Source of the DNA: Sphaerosporella brunnea
Lineage: Eukaryota; Ascomycota; Pezizomycetes; Pezizales; Pyronemataceae
Assembly: GCA_008704415.1 (NCBI GenBank)
Contig: VXIS01000015.1
Coordinates: 229,566-293,565, forward strand
Direction: 5' to 3'
DNA length: 64,000 bases
Part shown: positions 1 to 10,318 of the stretch, piece after piece
Numbering within the stretch: position 1 is the first letter of the stretch
Layout of the letters: each line of letters opens with the position of its first letter
The notes under the pieces: generated by a model
What the model was told of the DNA's origin: nothing
The model's database searches: none
The model's input: only the letters and a program-made list of their open reading frames with translations
Position numbers and translations under genes: made by a program

Positions 1-1043
1 GAGAGCATCGCACAACGAACGAGCTCTCATGAATTTCCCATTATGCGCCTCTATTTGTAATGTATGATCAACCTGCTGCAGACGGCTAATTTCCCTGACC
101 TCAGAAATTGTCGTGGGAAAAGTGACAACTCGTACGTTTCCGGCACTAAAGTTTGGCCATCGCACCTCACGATACGGGAAGGCTTACGTTTGTTTCATGA
201 GCATGAAACATAATTCCGGGATCCGTGGACCGCAAGCCGGGTACTCTTAACTAAACCTTAACGCCTACCACAAAGCAAACAGCCGGTGTCTGGGACTACC
301 TCGAATCAGCTGCAAGACTGGGGTAACGTAAGTAATCTGTTGTTTCAAACTGAGAGTGTGCGTGGCATGTTTCATCAGGTGTGTAAGCCGAGTGACAGAC
401 TGTGAATGCCCCAATTACGCACTTTTCCAGGTTGATCTGTCTGTAAAAAGACTAGTTTCAGCGTTACATTTAACCATTTCAATCTTTTATTATACTCTGT
501 CAGACTATTCTAGAAGATCTGGGGGAAGCCAAATGGCGAGATTCATGATTCGGTTTTGAGACGCGCTAACTTAGCAGAATGTATTTCTCCAAAGTGAACC
601 TTCGAGTTGAGGTTGAGTCATGCTCAATCACTGAGATCCAAGCACTGCTTGTCACGTAGTAAGAACTTTGTGCCGCTTGGAACTGCGGCTTCAGGCCCTT
701 TATCATAATTACAACCAACACAGGGAGCATACTCTCTCCATTCACCCATAGCACCTCGAGCTTGAACCTGAACATGTTAACCGATTGCATAGGCTCCCAT
801 GGACACTTCAAGCTGGGTAGAATAGATGCTCCACGAGGCACACACTTCACGAAAGACTTTAGCTTTTTAGGATCAATTGAATGGGCCCATCATACTCAGT
901 ATATAGCAAATAAATAAACAAAAAAGTAGAAGACATTATCGTGCAGAAAGAGAAATCCCGCCCTGCGGCTATCCAAACATCTCATAGCTTCCCTCCAACC
1001 ACATCACCTCTTTTTATTTGCCCTCAACCGACTTCCTGCCAAT
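1..1043. other. intergenic, no gene seen
   Basis: The open frames here are short, start at non-ATG codons or lack recognisable domains. I see no RNA gene or inverted-repeat element. It lies downstream of the minus-strand lysozyme gene, so its right edge probably holds that gene's 3' UTR. Confidence 0.5.
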
Positions 1044-1986
1044 CTAGCACTTAGGCGGGTGAGCCTGGACGCTGCTGGCCTTCTTGAAGAGCGCAACTTC
1101 AGCATTTCGGCGGCGGACCAAGCCAGGCATCACCTTTCCACCCGCGTACTTCCACTTGGGGAGTTCTAAACGCAGTCAGAACACGGCATAATACTCAATG
1201 CAGGGAAAAAAGTTCCTACCCTGAGCGGCAACAGTGTTGGGGTTCTCTCCAGCATTCAGTCTCCTGATCAAGGAGGAAGTCTGGACATTGCCGCAGCCAA
1301 CGTTATAGGCCCACGACGACAGAGCTGCGAATTGTGTCAAAACCCTCCCATTGTTTTCAAAAAAGGAATGCAGGAACTCACCTCCGAATTGGTTGTCGTT
1401 AAGCTTGATGGAGTCCTTGATGTATTTGCTAACGCACGAGGTGAAGGTCTTGATATCGGTCTGGAGCAGCTTGGCGGCGGTGGTCTGAGTGAGCGGGAAG
1501 CTATAAGGTACCTCCGCGCAGCCCTTAGTCTTGCAAAGATGGCCGTATCCCACAGTCGGCAATCCAATAGGATCCGGGGCGGGCCGAGGCACAAAGCTGC
1601 TCCCATCAGTATTATTTCCAGTCTCCCAAGAAAACCACTTACCCCTCAAACTCCTTAATCAACGCCACAGTAGCGGCATTGATAGGCGGCGGCGGGCAGG
1701 AACCACCGCCACCAGAGCTGCACTTGGTCGTGAATATTCCAGAATGTCCGGTCTTGACATAGTAGTCGGCAACGTAGCAGCCGTGCTGCGTCTTGTCCCA
1801 CACATTGGATCCTTCGACGGAGGTTCCAGTGGTCTGGCAAGAAATCTGGATTTCGGTTCCTTTGGGGTAGGTACGGACTATGCTGGCGGAAGTGCTGGGA
1901 GAGGACCGGCAGTGCAGGTCGGTTTTCACTGGGTAGGCCGCTGCGAAACCGATGAGAGTTGCGGTGAGGAGGGTGAGGGCGTGCAT
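1044..1986 (-). CDS. secreted SH3-GH24 (phage-type) lysozyme
   Basis: Four exons (1986-1643, 1596-1382, 1324-1220, 1165-1044) separated by GT-AG introns of 46, 57 and 54 nt give 261 residues. Residues 1-17 are a hydrophobic signal peptide ending in an Ala-rich cleavage region before YPVK. Residues ~20-90 look like a bacterial-type SH3 domain, followed by a Gly/Ser-Cys-Pro linker. Residues ~104-261 are a GH24 muramidase domain containing TVGYGH and SSWAYNVGCG. The T4-lysozyme triad spacing E-8-D-5-T is intact as E114, D123 and T129. Members of this family cleave the MurNAc-GlcNAc bond of peptidoglycan, so a secreted antibacterial or nutritional role is likely (inferred). The C-terminal exon reads LPKWKYAGG...LVRRR, usual for GH24. 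The second and third introns are multiples of three, so the unspliced frame also stays open through them. Confidence 0.92.
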
Positions 1987-2040
1987 TATGTGTGGTTTGG
2001 GAGAGAGCTTGAGATGTGTTGATTTTCTTGCTTCTAGGTG

Positions 2041-2076
2041 AGGATGCTGCTGAGGATGCTGCTGAGGATGCTGCTG
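2041..2076. repeat. 12-bp tandem repeat, three units
   Basis: Three consecutive copies of AGGATGCTGCTG lie between the TATA-like box and the ATG of the lysozyme gene, so they fall in its 5' leader. Confidence 0.85.
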
Positions 2077-2107
2077 GTGAGGTTTCGTTTGACGGCGGAG
2101 GAGAAGG

Positions 2108-2115
2108 CTTATATA
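2108..2115 (-). promoter_or_regulatory. TATA box of the lysozyme gene
   Basis: TATATAAG read on the minus strand, about 122 bp upstream of the lysozyme ATG at 1986. Position and sequence fit a fungal TATA element of an inducible gene. Transcription start is not known. Confidence 0.55.
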
Positions 2116-4405
2116 CCCATCACCGTCCTCTTCAAGACCTTCCAGCTGGATACTGTGAGTGTCCGTTCAAGCGCTTCACCGCCACAGCCTCTTCGTACAC
2201 TCGTATTCACCATCGCCAACTCCGAGCTCCTAACACAAAAACATGCTGACGTTGCAGCACCCAGGTCAGTACGACAGACAAACATCGCGTACGCTAAGAT
2301 TTTTTTTCTACTCGTACCTGCAGCTGTCCCCGGGGAGCACCGCCTCATTCGCTCGCTTCTTCAAGCACGACGATCCCCCATGTAGCACAGAGCCAAATAT
2401 AATTCGACGTCGACCTACGGGAATCCCTTCGAGCCAACGCATTTGTTGATGAAACGGCACAAAATTGCAAATGCCAGTGTTCAGGGAACATCGTTTACAG
2501 GTTACAGCCTCTCAGTGACCTCACAATCACTTTTCCGTACAATTTATGTATCACTTGAGATCACTAAAGCAAGCAGAAGCGCCCAGTTAGTTAGGTAAAG
2601 CGGCAGACGGGAAGTCTTGGCCCCTGCTTTCGGGGAGGCCGTGAATGTCGTACGAGCAGGTACAACCGCAGCTCGTGTTCGTGTAACCGGAGAATAAACA
2701 GAGTAGATTAGATTAGCGAGGCGCCACCAAATGGCAAGCTTTGAAGCTTGTGATCGGCGCGGAACTCGTATTATTACAGGTGCTATATTATTCGGCATCC
2801 TCCGGCGGAAGGCGCTTTGAAAGGCACTTCGGCGCCGCCGAAGGGCTTCTGGAAGCTCTTTGGATTTCGGAGATGCGGGTCGTCACTACGTACAGAAAGT
2901 GTTCGAAGACCACATTGGACATTGCCTCCCCTTGTTTTGTTTCAATTCTGACGCTTGGCTGTCGAAAGCACCTATTTCGCGGGTGCGAAGTGAAGACCAA
3001 TATTCCAAGTGCTGAATCGAGGGCTCCCGCGGGAAGTAATGTCTATACGTAAAAAATACTAGGGAAAGCCGCTTACCTTGCCGAATGTGGATGTTAGTGG
3101 AATTTCTGGTCAACAACCTCAACCTCACCATTCCATAACAGCCGTGCATAGGTAATCCCTTTTCCATGCCAAAAGGTTTCGGCATTCGAGTAGTGCCGAC
3201 GTTCGGCAAGGCGACACACTCGGAAACTAAGGGATACGAGATCTGCTAGCAAAGTTAGATGACATTGCGCTAGACCGCTATCGAAGAGCTACTCCCCAGT
3301 CGACGAAGCAATCCCTGAAGCCGGAACATCATCTCAAGAAGATGGATGGACGAGGGCCTTGCTGTGCCTTGGCGGAGAGAGACTTTTGAGATTACTATCA
3401 CCCCGGGGCCGCTTCGCTGAGGTCACATTGTCGCACCGCATGCTCGTAACGAGTAGATGACTCGCCTGACAAACGAATGGTCTCACAGATTCCAACACCC
3501 AACGTGGTAAGAAATCTACAATTTCATGCTGTTAGTTCAAGAAACATGGAGCTGACATTTATTATACGCTGCCGGCGCTTGCCCACTGGTATGTAGCCCC
3601 TCTCCACCCATGCACCCTCAAACCACGGAGGTTAGTAAAAAAAGAGCCTCCGGTAGGAGCTCTAGCAATCCATAACACCTGCGCTATTCTCCAATCGTGG
3701 CCTCAAGTTTCGTTCACAGTTGGTTCTCGCTCTGGAAACAGCGGAGAGAAGGGGAAACTTGCAGGCGGTGGTTTCTCTGTTTCGCTAAATAAGTGCAAAT
3801 TCAACGGCATTTCCTCATCCTCTGTTTTCCAGAGTCCACACTCTCGCTACGCCCTGTAAGCAGTTCGTCCCCCCAACTCCTAGAACCCTCCAATTATATC
3901 CCCTGGCATCTCCGTTTCCATCCCCAAGAACACTACTCCTTGCAGACCGCTTATACGGGACACACCCTCCTCCTACTCGCTCTGTTACTCACCGCCCTTT
4001 CTGGTATTTCGGGCAGAGGGGACTCCCATCCCTCCTTCGGTAACTCCTCTTGCAGAGGCTCAACCACCATCTTGTGCGTGGAATTGATACAACGCATACC
4101 TTTTCCTTCGAAAGCTGCAAGGTGGCGGCGCATATCATCTTAGAAAGATCACGCTTCTAGAGGAGTAAGGAATTTGTCGGCAGACACAACATTCTCGAGT
4201 GAAGTCATCTAGGAAAACGCAACAAAAACCCTAACGGGCGTCGTCACTGTAAAGCTTTGTGCCCATGTGGCCAAAGCATTCACTCTGTAACTATTTGACT
4301 GCGTGGCCAAAAGACATGGGACAGCATCATACCTACTATAATTCCCGTATTGCTAGAAGTGTTGATTTGGCGCTGTATAAATTAGGATCGACATACTTAC
4401 GTTCC

Positions 4406-4596
4406 ACAGTAAGCGAGTCGGAATCCGGGAACGCGGATTTTGTGTGACATCATGATATTTCGACGCAGCCACCATCTGCCCGTCCAACCGCCAGGTACAA
4501 GCTGTTATAGATGCAGAAGGAGAGAGAACGAACGTTCGAACTTGAAGGGCGTGTCGGCTCCATGTCAGCGTTCGCGGATTTCGACTCGCTTACTGT
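4406..4596. mobile_element. degenerate short inverted-repeat element (MITE-like)
   Basis: The left end ACAGTAAGCGAGTCG at 4406 is repeated in inverse orientation ending at 4596. The match runs about 29 bp with a few differences. The interior has no coding capacity. The flanking dinucleotides do not match, so the target-site duplication is lost or the ends are misplaced. Confidence 0.55.
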
Positions 4597-4795
4597 ATAT
4601 ACTTCATATATGCATGTGTGCCGCTTTTCCGATGCCAATAAACGATGCCCTAACTATGGCACTGCTACGGTATTAATTGCTCAGCCACAATGAACGACCA
4701 CCCTGATATCAACTACTGCTATGAAATGAAAAGTACATAAAGATATTCGCCGTGGAAAATTACGACTAGGAGGGAATCACTAGATAGGAGTTTAC

Positions 4796-4919
4796 TATCC
4801 CCCGCAGTGGTGAAAGTGCTAGATCGAGCAACAACCGATGAAAGTGGTGACTGTTCTGACTAATCCACACTATTTCACGGTTGTTGCTCGATCTAGCATT
4901 TTCACCACTGCGGGGAATA
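4796..4919. mobile_element. short MITE with ~40-bp inverted ends and TA borders
   Basis: Ends read TATCCCCCGCAGTGG on the left and, inverted, TATTCCCCGCAGTGG on the right. The match continues for about 40 bp through GCTAGATCGAGCAACAACC. TA lies at both borders, as expected for Tc1/mariner-type insertion. At 124 bp almost the whole element is inverted repeat and it would fold into a hairpin. Non-autonomous. Confidence 0.75.
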
Positions 4920-5193
4920 ACATTACAGATCCTGATAAGTTTATCGGCGCCGATTGAACCCCGCCACTCGCAGTGGCCGGTCTTCACCCGGGATCACTCA
5001 AAGCCCTGGCAGCCGGGCTGGCTACTTAAAGCAGCCGGCCAAGCCCGCCCGGCTGTTTCGGCTGGCTACTGACAGCAATGCCGAGCGGTGATGCAGCGCA
5101 AGCGGGCATCGATCGCCGCCCTGTCAACGCCACCATCGACTTGAACATCGCCGACAAGATCATCATCATTGTCGTCGCCAGCATCATAGCCCC

Positions 5194-5448
5194 TACCGCA
5201 TAAATTCAGAAATAAGAGACTCGACGGCGCGAATAGAATAGCAGAAAAATGTGTCAGGTGTGTTGAGGATTTGTGAAATTGGTGTGCGGGGCACCCGAAC
5301 GTCCTCTCTCCAAAAAACACCGTGTGGCAAGCAATGGTGAATTTCGTTCGGCTCTCGGTATTCATTTACCAATTTCACCCACATCTCACACAGTTTTCTA
5401 CTGTTCTATTCGCACCGTGGAGTCTCTTGTTTCTGAGTTTATGCGGTA
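5194..5448. mobile_element. MITE family A, copy 1 (TA borders)
   Basis: A 255-bp element beginning TACCGCATAAA and ending TTTATGCGGTA. The terminal inverted repeats run about 65-70 bp (RAGAGACTCSACGG, GCGAATAGAA and onward). TA at each border suggests a Tc1/mariner-type target duplication. The centre holds a sequence around GGCACCCGAACGTCCTCTC that recurs in inverse orientation in copy 2. No open frame, so mobilised in trans if at all. Confidence 0.85.
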
Positions 5449-6635
5449 TCTGAGCCCCATCAATGCGCCCAACACCCCCAAAACAGTGGGCGCTTCAAAT
5501 AACTGTGCTGATGAATATAGCTCCCAACTCTTACACTCTCGTGATTTGTAGAGTAGCAGTCGAACTGGCGTGAGCCCCGATATTCTTCACACAAACCCCA
5601 AAACTACTGGGTTGGAATGTGCAGCATTTGCTAAACTACCATTCTCTCCCGGCACAACTACGGGCTCTTGTATTTTACAGCATTTGCAACAGTCCATATT
5701 CGCATAAAATACGGTTGTAAAGAGGTCGGCAGTGAAGCGAAATACAGAAAATGCCGCACTCCTCCCCCGGTCCCCCGACGGGCATTCTACTATTTGGGGC
5801 AGTCCTCCGTCCTTCTCTCACATGTGCGCACTTTTCAGAAGGGCCGTAACGAGTTTGGTGCCATGCGTCATGCGGCACTCAAGGGTATCGATAACCCGGG
5901 TTTTTGTTATAGTAGGTCTCACAGGCAACTCCTCGGAGCTGTTGCTCATCGCTGTCGTCGTCGTCGCTGGTCGTTTTGCCTCCGTGTATGAGATGGTTAC
6001 CTTTTCAAGAGCTTCTTTCACCACACCCTTTCTGATTTCTTTGTCCTCGTGTTTTAATCAACGGTGCACACGGGTGGCCTCAAGAACAGAGGAATGATTG
6101 TCTCACCGAGCAGCACTTGATTGCACATCCCATTGTCCGTATCTGCAGTCGTAAACCGTTCCAGCAGTTTTTTGTTCAAGCTAGGGTCATCCAATTGCAA
6201 TACTCTCTGCTTGTATCCGGTCCTCAACCTATTAATCGTGCTGATTGAATTTGGGGGTACTCATTCTTATAATTTGCGGCTCTACTTCTTCTTCTTCTAC
6301 TACTAACGCACACTACGCTTCTCAGGCAGCGTTTGAGGCCATAGGTAAAATAAACTTTTATGTTCGCGGACCATATTGGCGAGATTACCGAGTGAGATTT
6401 CCAGATTCCCGGCGCCAAGTAGATCTGGTATAAGGATTGCACCCCGCACATCTAGTACCGATACCAGACAGCCGCCGTCCTCCTCTACAGCCTGCACAGG
6501 CTGGACTGTATATCAAGCCATCCGACGTATCCACCTCCGTCAAAACGGAGTCTGACTAGGGTTGATGGGCAACAATGAGCGAGCGGGCAGAATACCCGAT
6601 AGAACAACCTCATTAACTCCCTAAACACAGAATGC
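5449..6635. other. intergenic, no gene seen
   Basis: No domain-bearing frame or RNA gene found. It separates the MITE cluster from the small CxxC gene, which reads leftward and ends here. Confidence 0.45.
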
Positions 6636-6989
6636 TCACATCCTTCCCCCTAATAACCAAATCGGTACAATTTCCTTCCACTCAGTCCCTTCAATTACTC
6701 CACCCCCGCAGCGTTCCTCTTCAAAAATCCGATATCGAAGCCCAAAGCTGCATTTATTCCTACAAGACACATGATTGCATGCTCCACAAGTCCACCCTCG
6801 CAAAGGCTCTGGTAGGAGGTTGGCCTTCATCTGCGCTTCCAACGGTAATGGGAAAGTCTGACTTCTCGTTCTTGGCCTCGGGGAGATGGCGGGAGCGGCT
6901 GCGTTGATGTTGGCTCTTGAATGGAGGGTGTTGATGTTGCCGCAATGGTGGCAGGTGAAAGCGTATGAGGGGCGGATTATGATGGGCAT
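6636..6989 (-). CDS. small CxxC (zinc-ribbon-like) protein, unknown function
   Basis: A single-exon frame of 117 codons from the ATG at 6989. The upstream extension of the frame starts only at a non-ATG codon. Two paired-cysteine knuckles are visible: CHHC near residue 13 (context FTCHHCGNIN) and CGAC near residue 72 (WTCGACNHVSC), with a further Cys a few residues later. Such spacing commonly coordinates zinc. Between them lies an Arg/Ser/Pro-rich stretch. No signal peptide or membrane segment. I do not recognise the family. It could be a small fungal zinc-ribbon protein or a chance frame; the Cys pattern and codon choice favour the former. Confidence 0.5.
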   Translation of the reverse strand: MPIIIRPSYAFTCHHCGNINTLHSRANINAAAPAISPRPRTRSQTFPLPLEAQMKANLLPEPLRGWTCGACNHVSCRNKCSFGLRYRIFEEERCGGGVIEGTEWKEIVPIWLLGGRM

Positions 6990-8498
6990 TACCAACGACC
7001 TGCTGAGGGAAACGCAGAGAGGGCGAGATTTCGGGAGGGAAAGAGAGGGATATCGAGTGTAGGTGGTGTTTTTCGATCTACTGAAAATATATGAGCGGGC
7101 ACAAACGGCATGATGAGGAGACATAGGTGGGGTTTGTTTAGCACAGCATTTGAGACGTTGACAGCTGTCAAAGTCTGTCATGTCACGTCACTCGGTAACG
7201 TTGTTGTCATAAACGTGCGGGCTTTGTTCACTGGTGGCCTCAACTTCTGTGCCATATAGGTTATAGTAGCAGGCTATCGACTAAATCGCTGATGAGAAAA
7301 AAAATTCTTGCAAGAACCGGTGGCTTTAAATTGTTATAATCACAATATCCCATGAGCTCCACTGGCGGCATACGATTTTGCATGCACGTGAAATGAAACA
7401 CCAAGCCAAATATTCCACCTAAGGCCCGAACTGTAAGCAAATCCAAAATCCCCTTCAGGTTGAACAACAGGCTGTTCAAGTTGACAGCTAGCCACACTCA
7501 CCGCATGAAGGCCAGTGTAGACGACAACGAGGTCCCTTTCATACAAAATATACGTGGCATTGTTCGATTATATTTTCAGTTAGCATACCATTGTAGCGAA
7601 CTTTGAGAACCGGACATCGCCGGTCACCAGGCTGGTTCGTACGTGGAAACCTGACCTATTCTTCAATATCATCCTTTGCTGTACCTACCTGTAGGTCTAC
7701 AACATTTCACCGAAATTCTAAAACCGTCACGGTGTATTTTTTTGGCAAGCCCAATACAGCCGTGAAACTCGGCTTCATTAGTGTCAGATTCAGGCTCCGA
7801 GTCTCAGTCACTCCGCTGCGCAACCTCTAGATCTGTCACACCGAAATTTGTCCTCTCCGGAATATCTGTCACTCCCCCGGTGTTCCTTTGACTTTCACCG
7901 CTCTGTATCTTCCAAAGCAAAACTTTCACCGCAAGATTTTGTCCCATCCTCAAAGTCCGCTACAATGCTCCGATTAGGAAGTATATATTTTACGCAGCAT
8001 GTCTGTCACGCCATTTGGGCGCTGTTTCTGAAGCCACCAGAGTGTCTCAAGGGAAATACCTGTCACTGCCAGTCTAAACTCACGCTTTCATTATGTTTAC
8101 TACTGCCATGTTTTCCCATCGTACTCCCCGCCGCTTCCCAAGCATCAATCTTTTCACAGCCTACTACGGTAAACAGAGGCTATTCCAGCTGTTCTAGTGG
8201 TCCTTAAACCCGGCAGGATATATACATCGTTGTACGCGCTTCTTTGAAGGCGGCGGGGGCTTGAGGTATTCAATACTCGCGGTGGTGAACAGTGGCGGCG
8301 GCGCCTACTATGCCACTCGAAAATTCGGTCCCCACGGCGCTTTCTGTCACCCCATTCCGGTTCCTTTGTCTTGATCTGCCACATCCTACAAAACACCTGT
8401 CACCACAACATTTTGTACCAAGTTTAACGCTCGCTACAGTATATATACCACCGTAACGTGTGCTAGGTTACGTATCCCCTTCAACCGCAACAGCACAA
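6990..8498. other. intergenic with a diverged direct repeat
   Basis: No gene seen. Two diverged direct copies of about 110-130 bp lie at roughly 7855-7980 and 8335-8450. Each runs from TCTGTCAC...GGTTCCTTTG to TTTTGT...CGCTACA. The second abuts the leader of the coiled-coil gene. Confidence 0.45.
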
Positions 8499-9188
8499 AT
8501 GACGGCGCCCTCCAAAATCGGCGAATCTGACGACACCGCCAACGCCCTTCTGAAACTCCAAGCCGGCGTAGCTGAAGACCTTGCCCAGCTAGCAGCGCTT
8601 GCGTCCCGCCAGGATTCCGCCTTCACCGAACGTCTCAGAAACCTTGACGCTTCGAGCCCCTCTGCATGCAGCGCCTTCCTCTCCTCTCTGGCCGCCGACC
8701 GCGCCGAGCTTCAAGCCCTGCGTCATTCCGTTGAGGAACGGCAGCAAAAACAGCGCGAAGAGTTTATGGAAGTACAGCGAGAAGCGTGGTTGAAAGCTGT
8801 GCCTGGGAGGGAAGCCAGGGCTGATGTCGATAAACAGTGGACCGCTGAAGCCCAGGAAGCGAAGAAGACGTTTGACAAGAAATGGGACGCGGAGAGGAAC
8901 AAGGCAGATATCAAGGGGGATATGTTCAGGAAGGCGATCACCGCATTGAAGGAGGTCCGTGGTGATGGGTATACGGCGTTTATGGAGTTGTCGGATAAGG
9001 TGGCGAAGAACCTGATTGAGGTTAAAGAGCAGTCTGAGAGGGAGTTGGAAATGCTTCGTTCTGCGGAACCGAGAATGGTCGAGAAGGAAGAGCGGATCAA
9101 GGAGAGTATTCGAGTGGTGCTGGAGATTGCGAGGAAGATTGATAAGAGCAGAGGGAAGGGTAGTGGGTCACTTCTTGGAGATGGTTGA
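8499..9188 (+). CDS. coiled-coil protein, unknown function
   Basis: An intronless frame of 229 residues. I place the start at the ATG at 8499 because it has a good fungal context (CACAAATGACG); the frame upstream opens only at a GTG. From about residue 60 onward the protein is charged and heptad-like (ERQQKQREEFMEVQREAW, KEQSERELEMLRSAEPR, EERIKESIRVVLEIARKI), predicting a long helical coiled coil. It ends in a Gly/Ser/Lys tail. There is no signal peptide, transmembrane segment or enzyme motif. Codon bias is GC-ending, unlike the surrounding DNA, which supports real coding. Family not recognised; a structural or scaffold role is only a guess. Confidence 0.7.
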   Translation: MTAPSKIGESDDTANALLKLQAGVAEDLAQLAALASRQDSAFTERLRNLDASSPSACSAFLSSLAADRAELQALRHSVEERQQKQREEFMEVQREAWLKAVPGREARADVDKQWTAEAQEAKKTFDKKWDAERNKADIKGDMFRKAITALKEVRGDGYTAFMELSDKVAKNLIEVKEQSERELEMLRSAEPRMVEKEERIKESIRVVLEIARKIDKSRGKGSGSLLGDG

Positions 9189-9481
9189 TACAGATTTCCT
9201 CATTTGGCCATGTCAATTTAAAGGGCTGGGAATACAGCTTCTGCCTCTTCGAATTCGGGGGGCAACGCATCGAGTGATCAACAATGACCGTAGCCAATGA
9301 AATTAGCGGGAACCTCAACCACGCGCGAGGCTGCAAAGGCTGCAGTGGGACGGCCTCAGAAAAGAGTGGTAATCCTGAGCTGTGTTGTGGATGTATGTAT
9401 TTTCTAAGGCCGATTTGTGAGTCCCAAAATTCTTAGGATCATATCGTGTCACTCGATTATCTCAGCCTAGTTGCGATGAAC
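9189..9481. other. intergenic, presumed 3' region of the coiled-coil gene
   Basis: No further structure seen. It ends at the TA border of the MITE. Confidence 0.4.
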
Positions 9482-9767
9482 TACCGCATAAACTCAGCAA
9501 CAAGAGACTCGACGGCACGAATAGAACACTAGAGAACTGTGTGAGGTATGGGTAAAATTGGTAAGTGCATACCAGGAGTCGAGCGAAATTCACCACTACT
9601 TGCCACTGTCACGGTGTTTTTTGAAGAGAGGACGTTCGGGTGCCGTGGACCCTGCACACCACTTTCACAAATCCGCGAATCTGGTATCAAATTTCATCCA
9701 CACCTCACACGTTGTTCCACTGTTCGATTCGCGCCGTCGAGTCTCTTATTTCTGAGTTTATGCGGTA
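9482..9767. mobile_element. MITE family A, copy 2 (inverse orientation)
   Basis: 286 bp with the same ends as the element at 5194-5448 (TACCGCATAAACTCAG... and ...TGAGTTTATGCGGTA) and TA at both borders. The internal block GAGAGGACGTTCGGGTGCC is the reverse complement of the block in copy 1, so the copies are in opposite orientation. This copy is about 30 bp longer and clearly diverged, so neither is a recent insertion. Confidence 0.85.
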
Positions 9768-10222
9768 TTCATCACTGTTATACGGTGAGTTTATCGTGAG
9801 TATTCAGTCTGTTCCGGATTCATATTGCCACCAGAGGGCTCTGAATGCATATAGCTCTAATATGGAGTAGATATATGTGTTGCAGAAAGTAGAGTTATAT
9901 TGACCAAGATGGAGCTCGATTGGAATATATTAAAAATCACAAATCATGAGAAATTGCAGACTTCAAACAAAGAAATACCATCTGAGAAGACTCGGAGGCA
10001 TGGCTCATGCCCTAAGGGTCGTTTCACCAAATTTCCACCTTCTCCCTAAGCCGGGTTCCTCGAGGAGGTTGGTAGCCATTCTGAGGTATGAGGTCCATGC
10101 CTCTTTTAATCGTAGTAGTATACACAAAAAAAGAGAGAGAGATACTACAAAAACCACACCTTCAGAATCAAATCTTTTTGGCCAACCCAAGTAAAAGAAA
10201 CAACCCATCTTCAAGATCCTTT
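9768..10222. other. intergenic, no gene seen
   Basis: AT-rich spacer between the MITE and the tRNA gene. No supported feature. Confidence 0.4.
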
Positions 10223-10232
10223 AAAAAAAAAA
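10223..10232 (-). terminator. Pol III terminator of tRNA-Gly
   Basis: Ten consecutive T residues on the minus strand, starting three bases beyond the tRNA discriminator base. Confidence 0.85.
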
Positions 10233-10234
10233 GT

Positions 10235-10318
10235 TGATTCAGCCGGGATTCGAACCCGGGTCAGGCGCAGTATGCTGGTTGATGGCAAGCGCCTATGATA
10301 CCCCTACACTACTGAATC
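10235..10318 (-). tRNA. tRNA-Gly (GCC) with a 13-nt intron
   Basis: Read on the minus strand, the acceptor GATTCAG pairs perfectly with CTGAATC, followed by discriminator A. The D arm is GTGT-AGGGGTA-TCAT. The T arm is CCGGG-TTCGAAT-CCCGG (B box). The anticodon stem GGCGC/GCGCC encloses a loop TTGCCA-T interrupted after position 37 by about 13 nt (TCAACCAGCATAC), the canonical place for a tRNA intron. The anticodon is GCC, hence glycine. Mature length is 71 nt before CCA addition. Splicing would need the tRNA splicing endonuclease. Glycine tRNAs often lack introns in fungi, so this one is slightly unusual. Confidence 0.92.

Larger units (their letters stand above)
1987..4405. other. intergenic, no gene seen
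   Basis: Apart from the lysozyme promoter (to about 2.2 kb) I see no coding signal. A short inverted pair, CTTGCCGAA at about 3077 and its complement near 3205, is too small to call an element. Confidence 0.45.
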
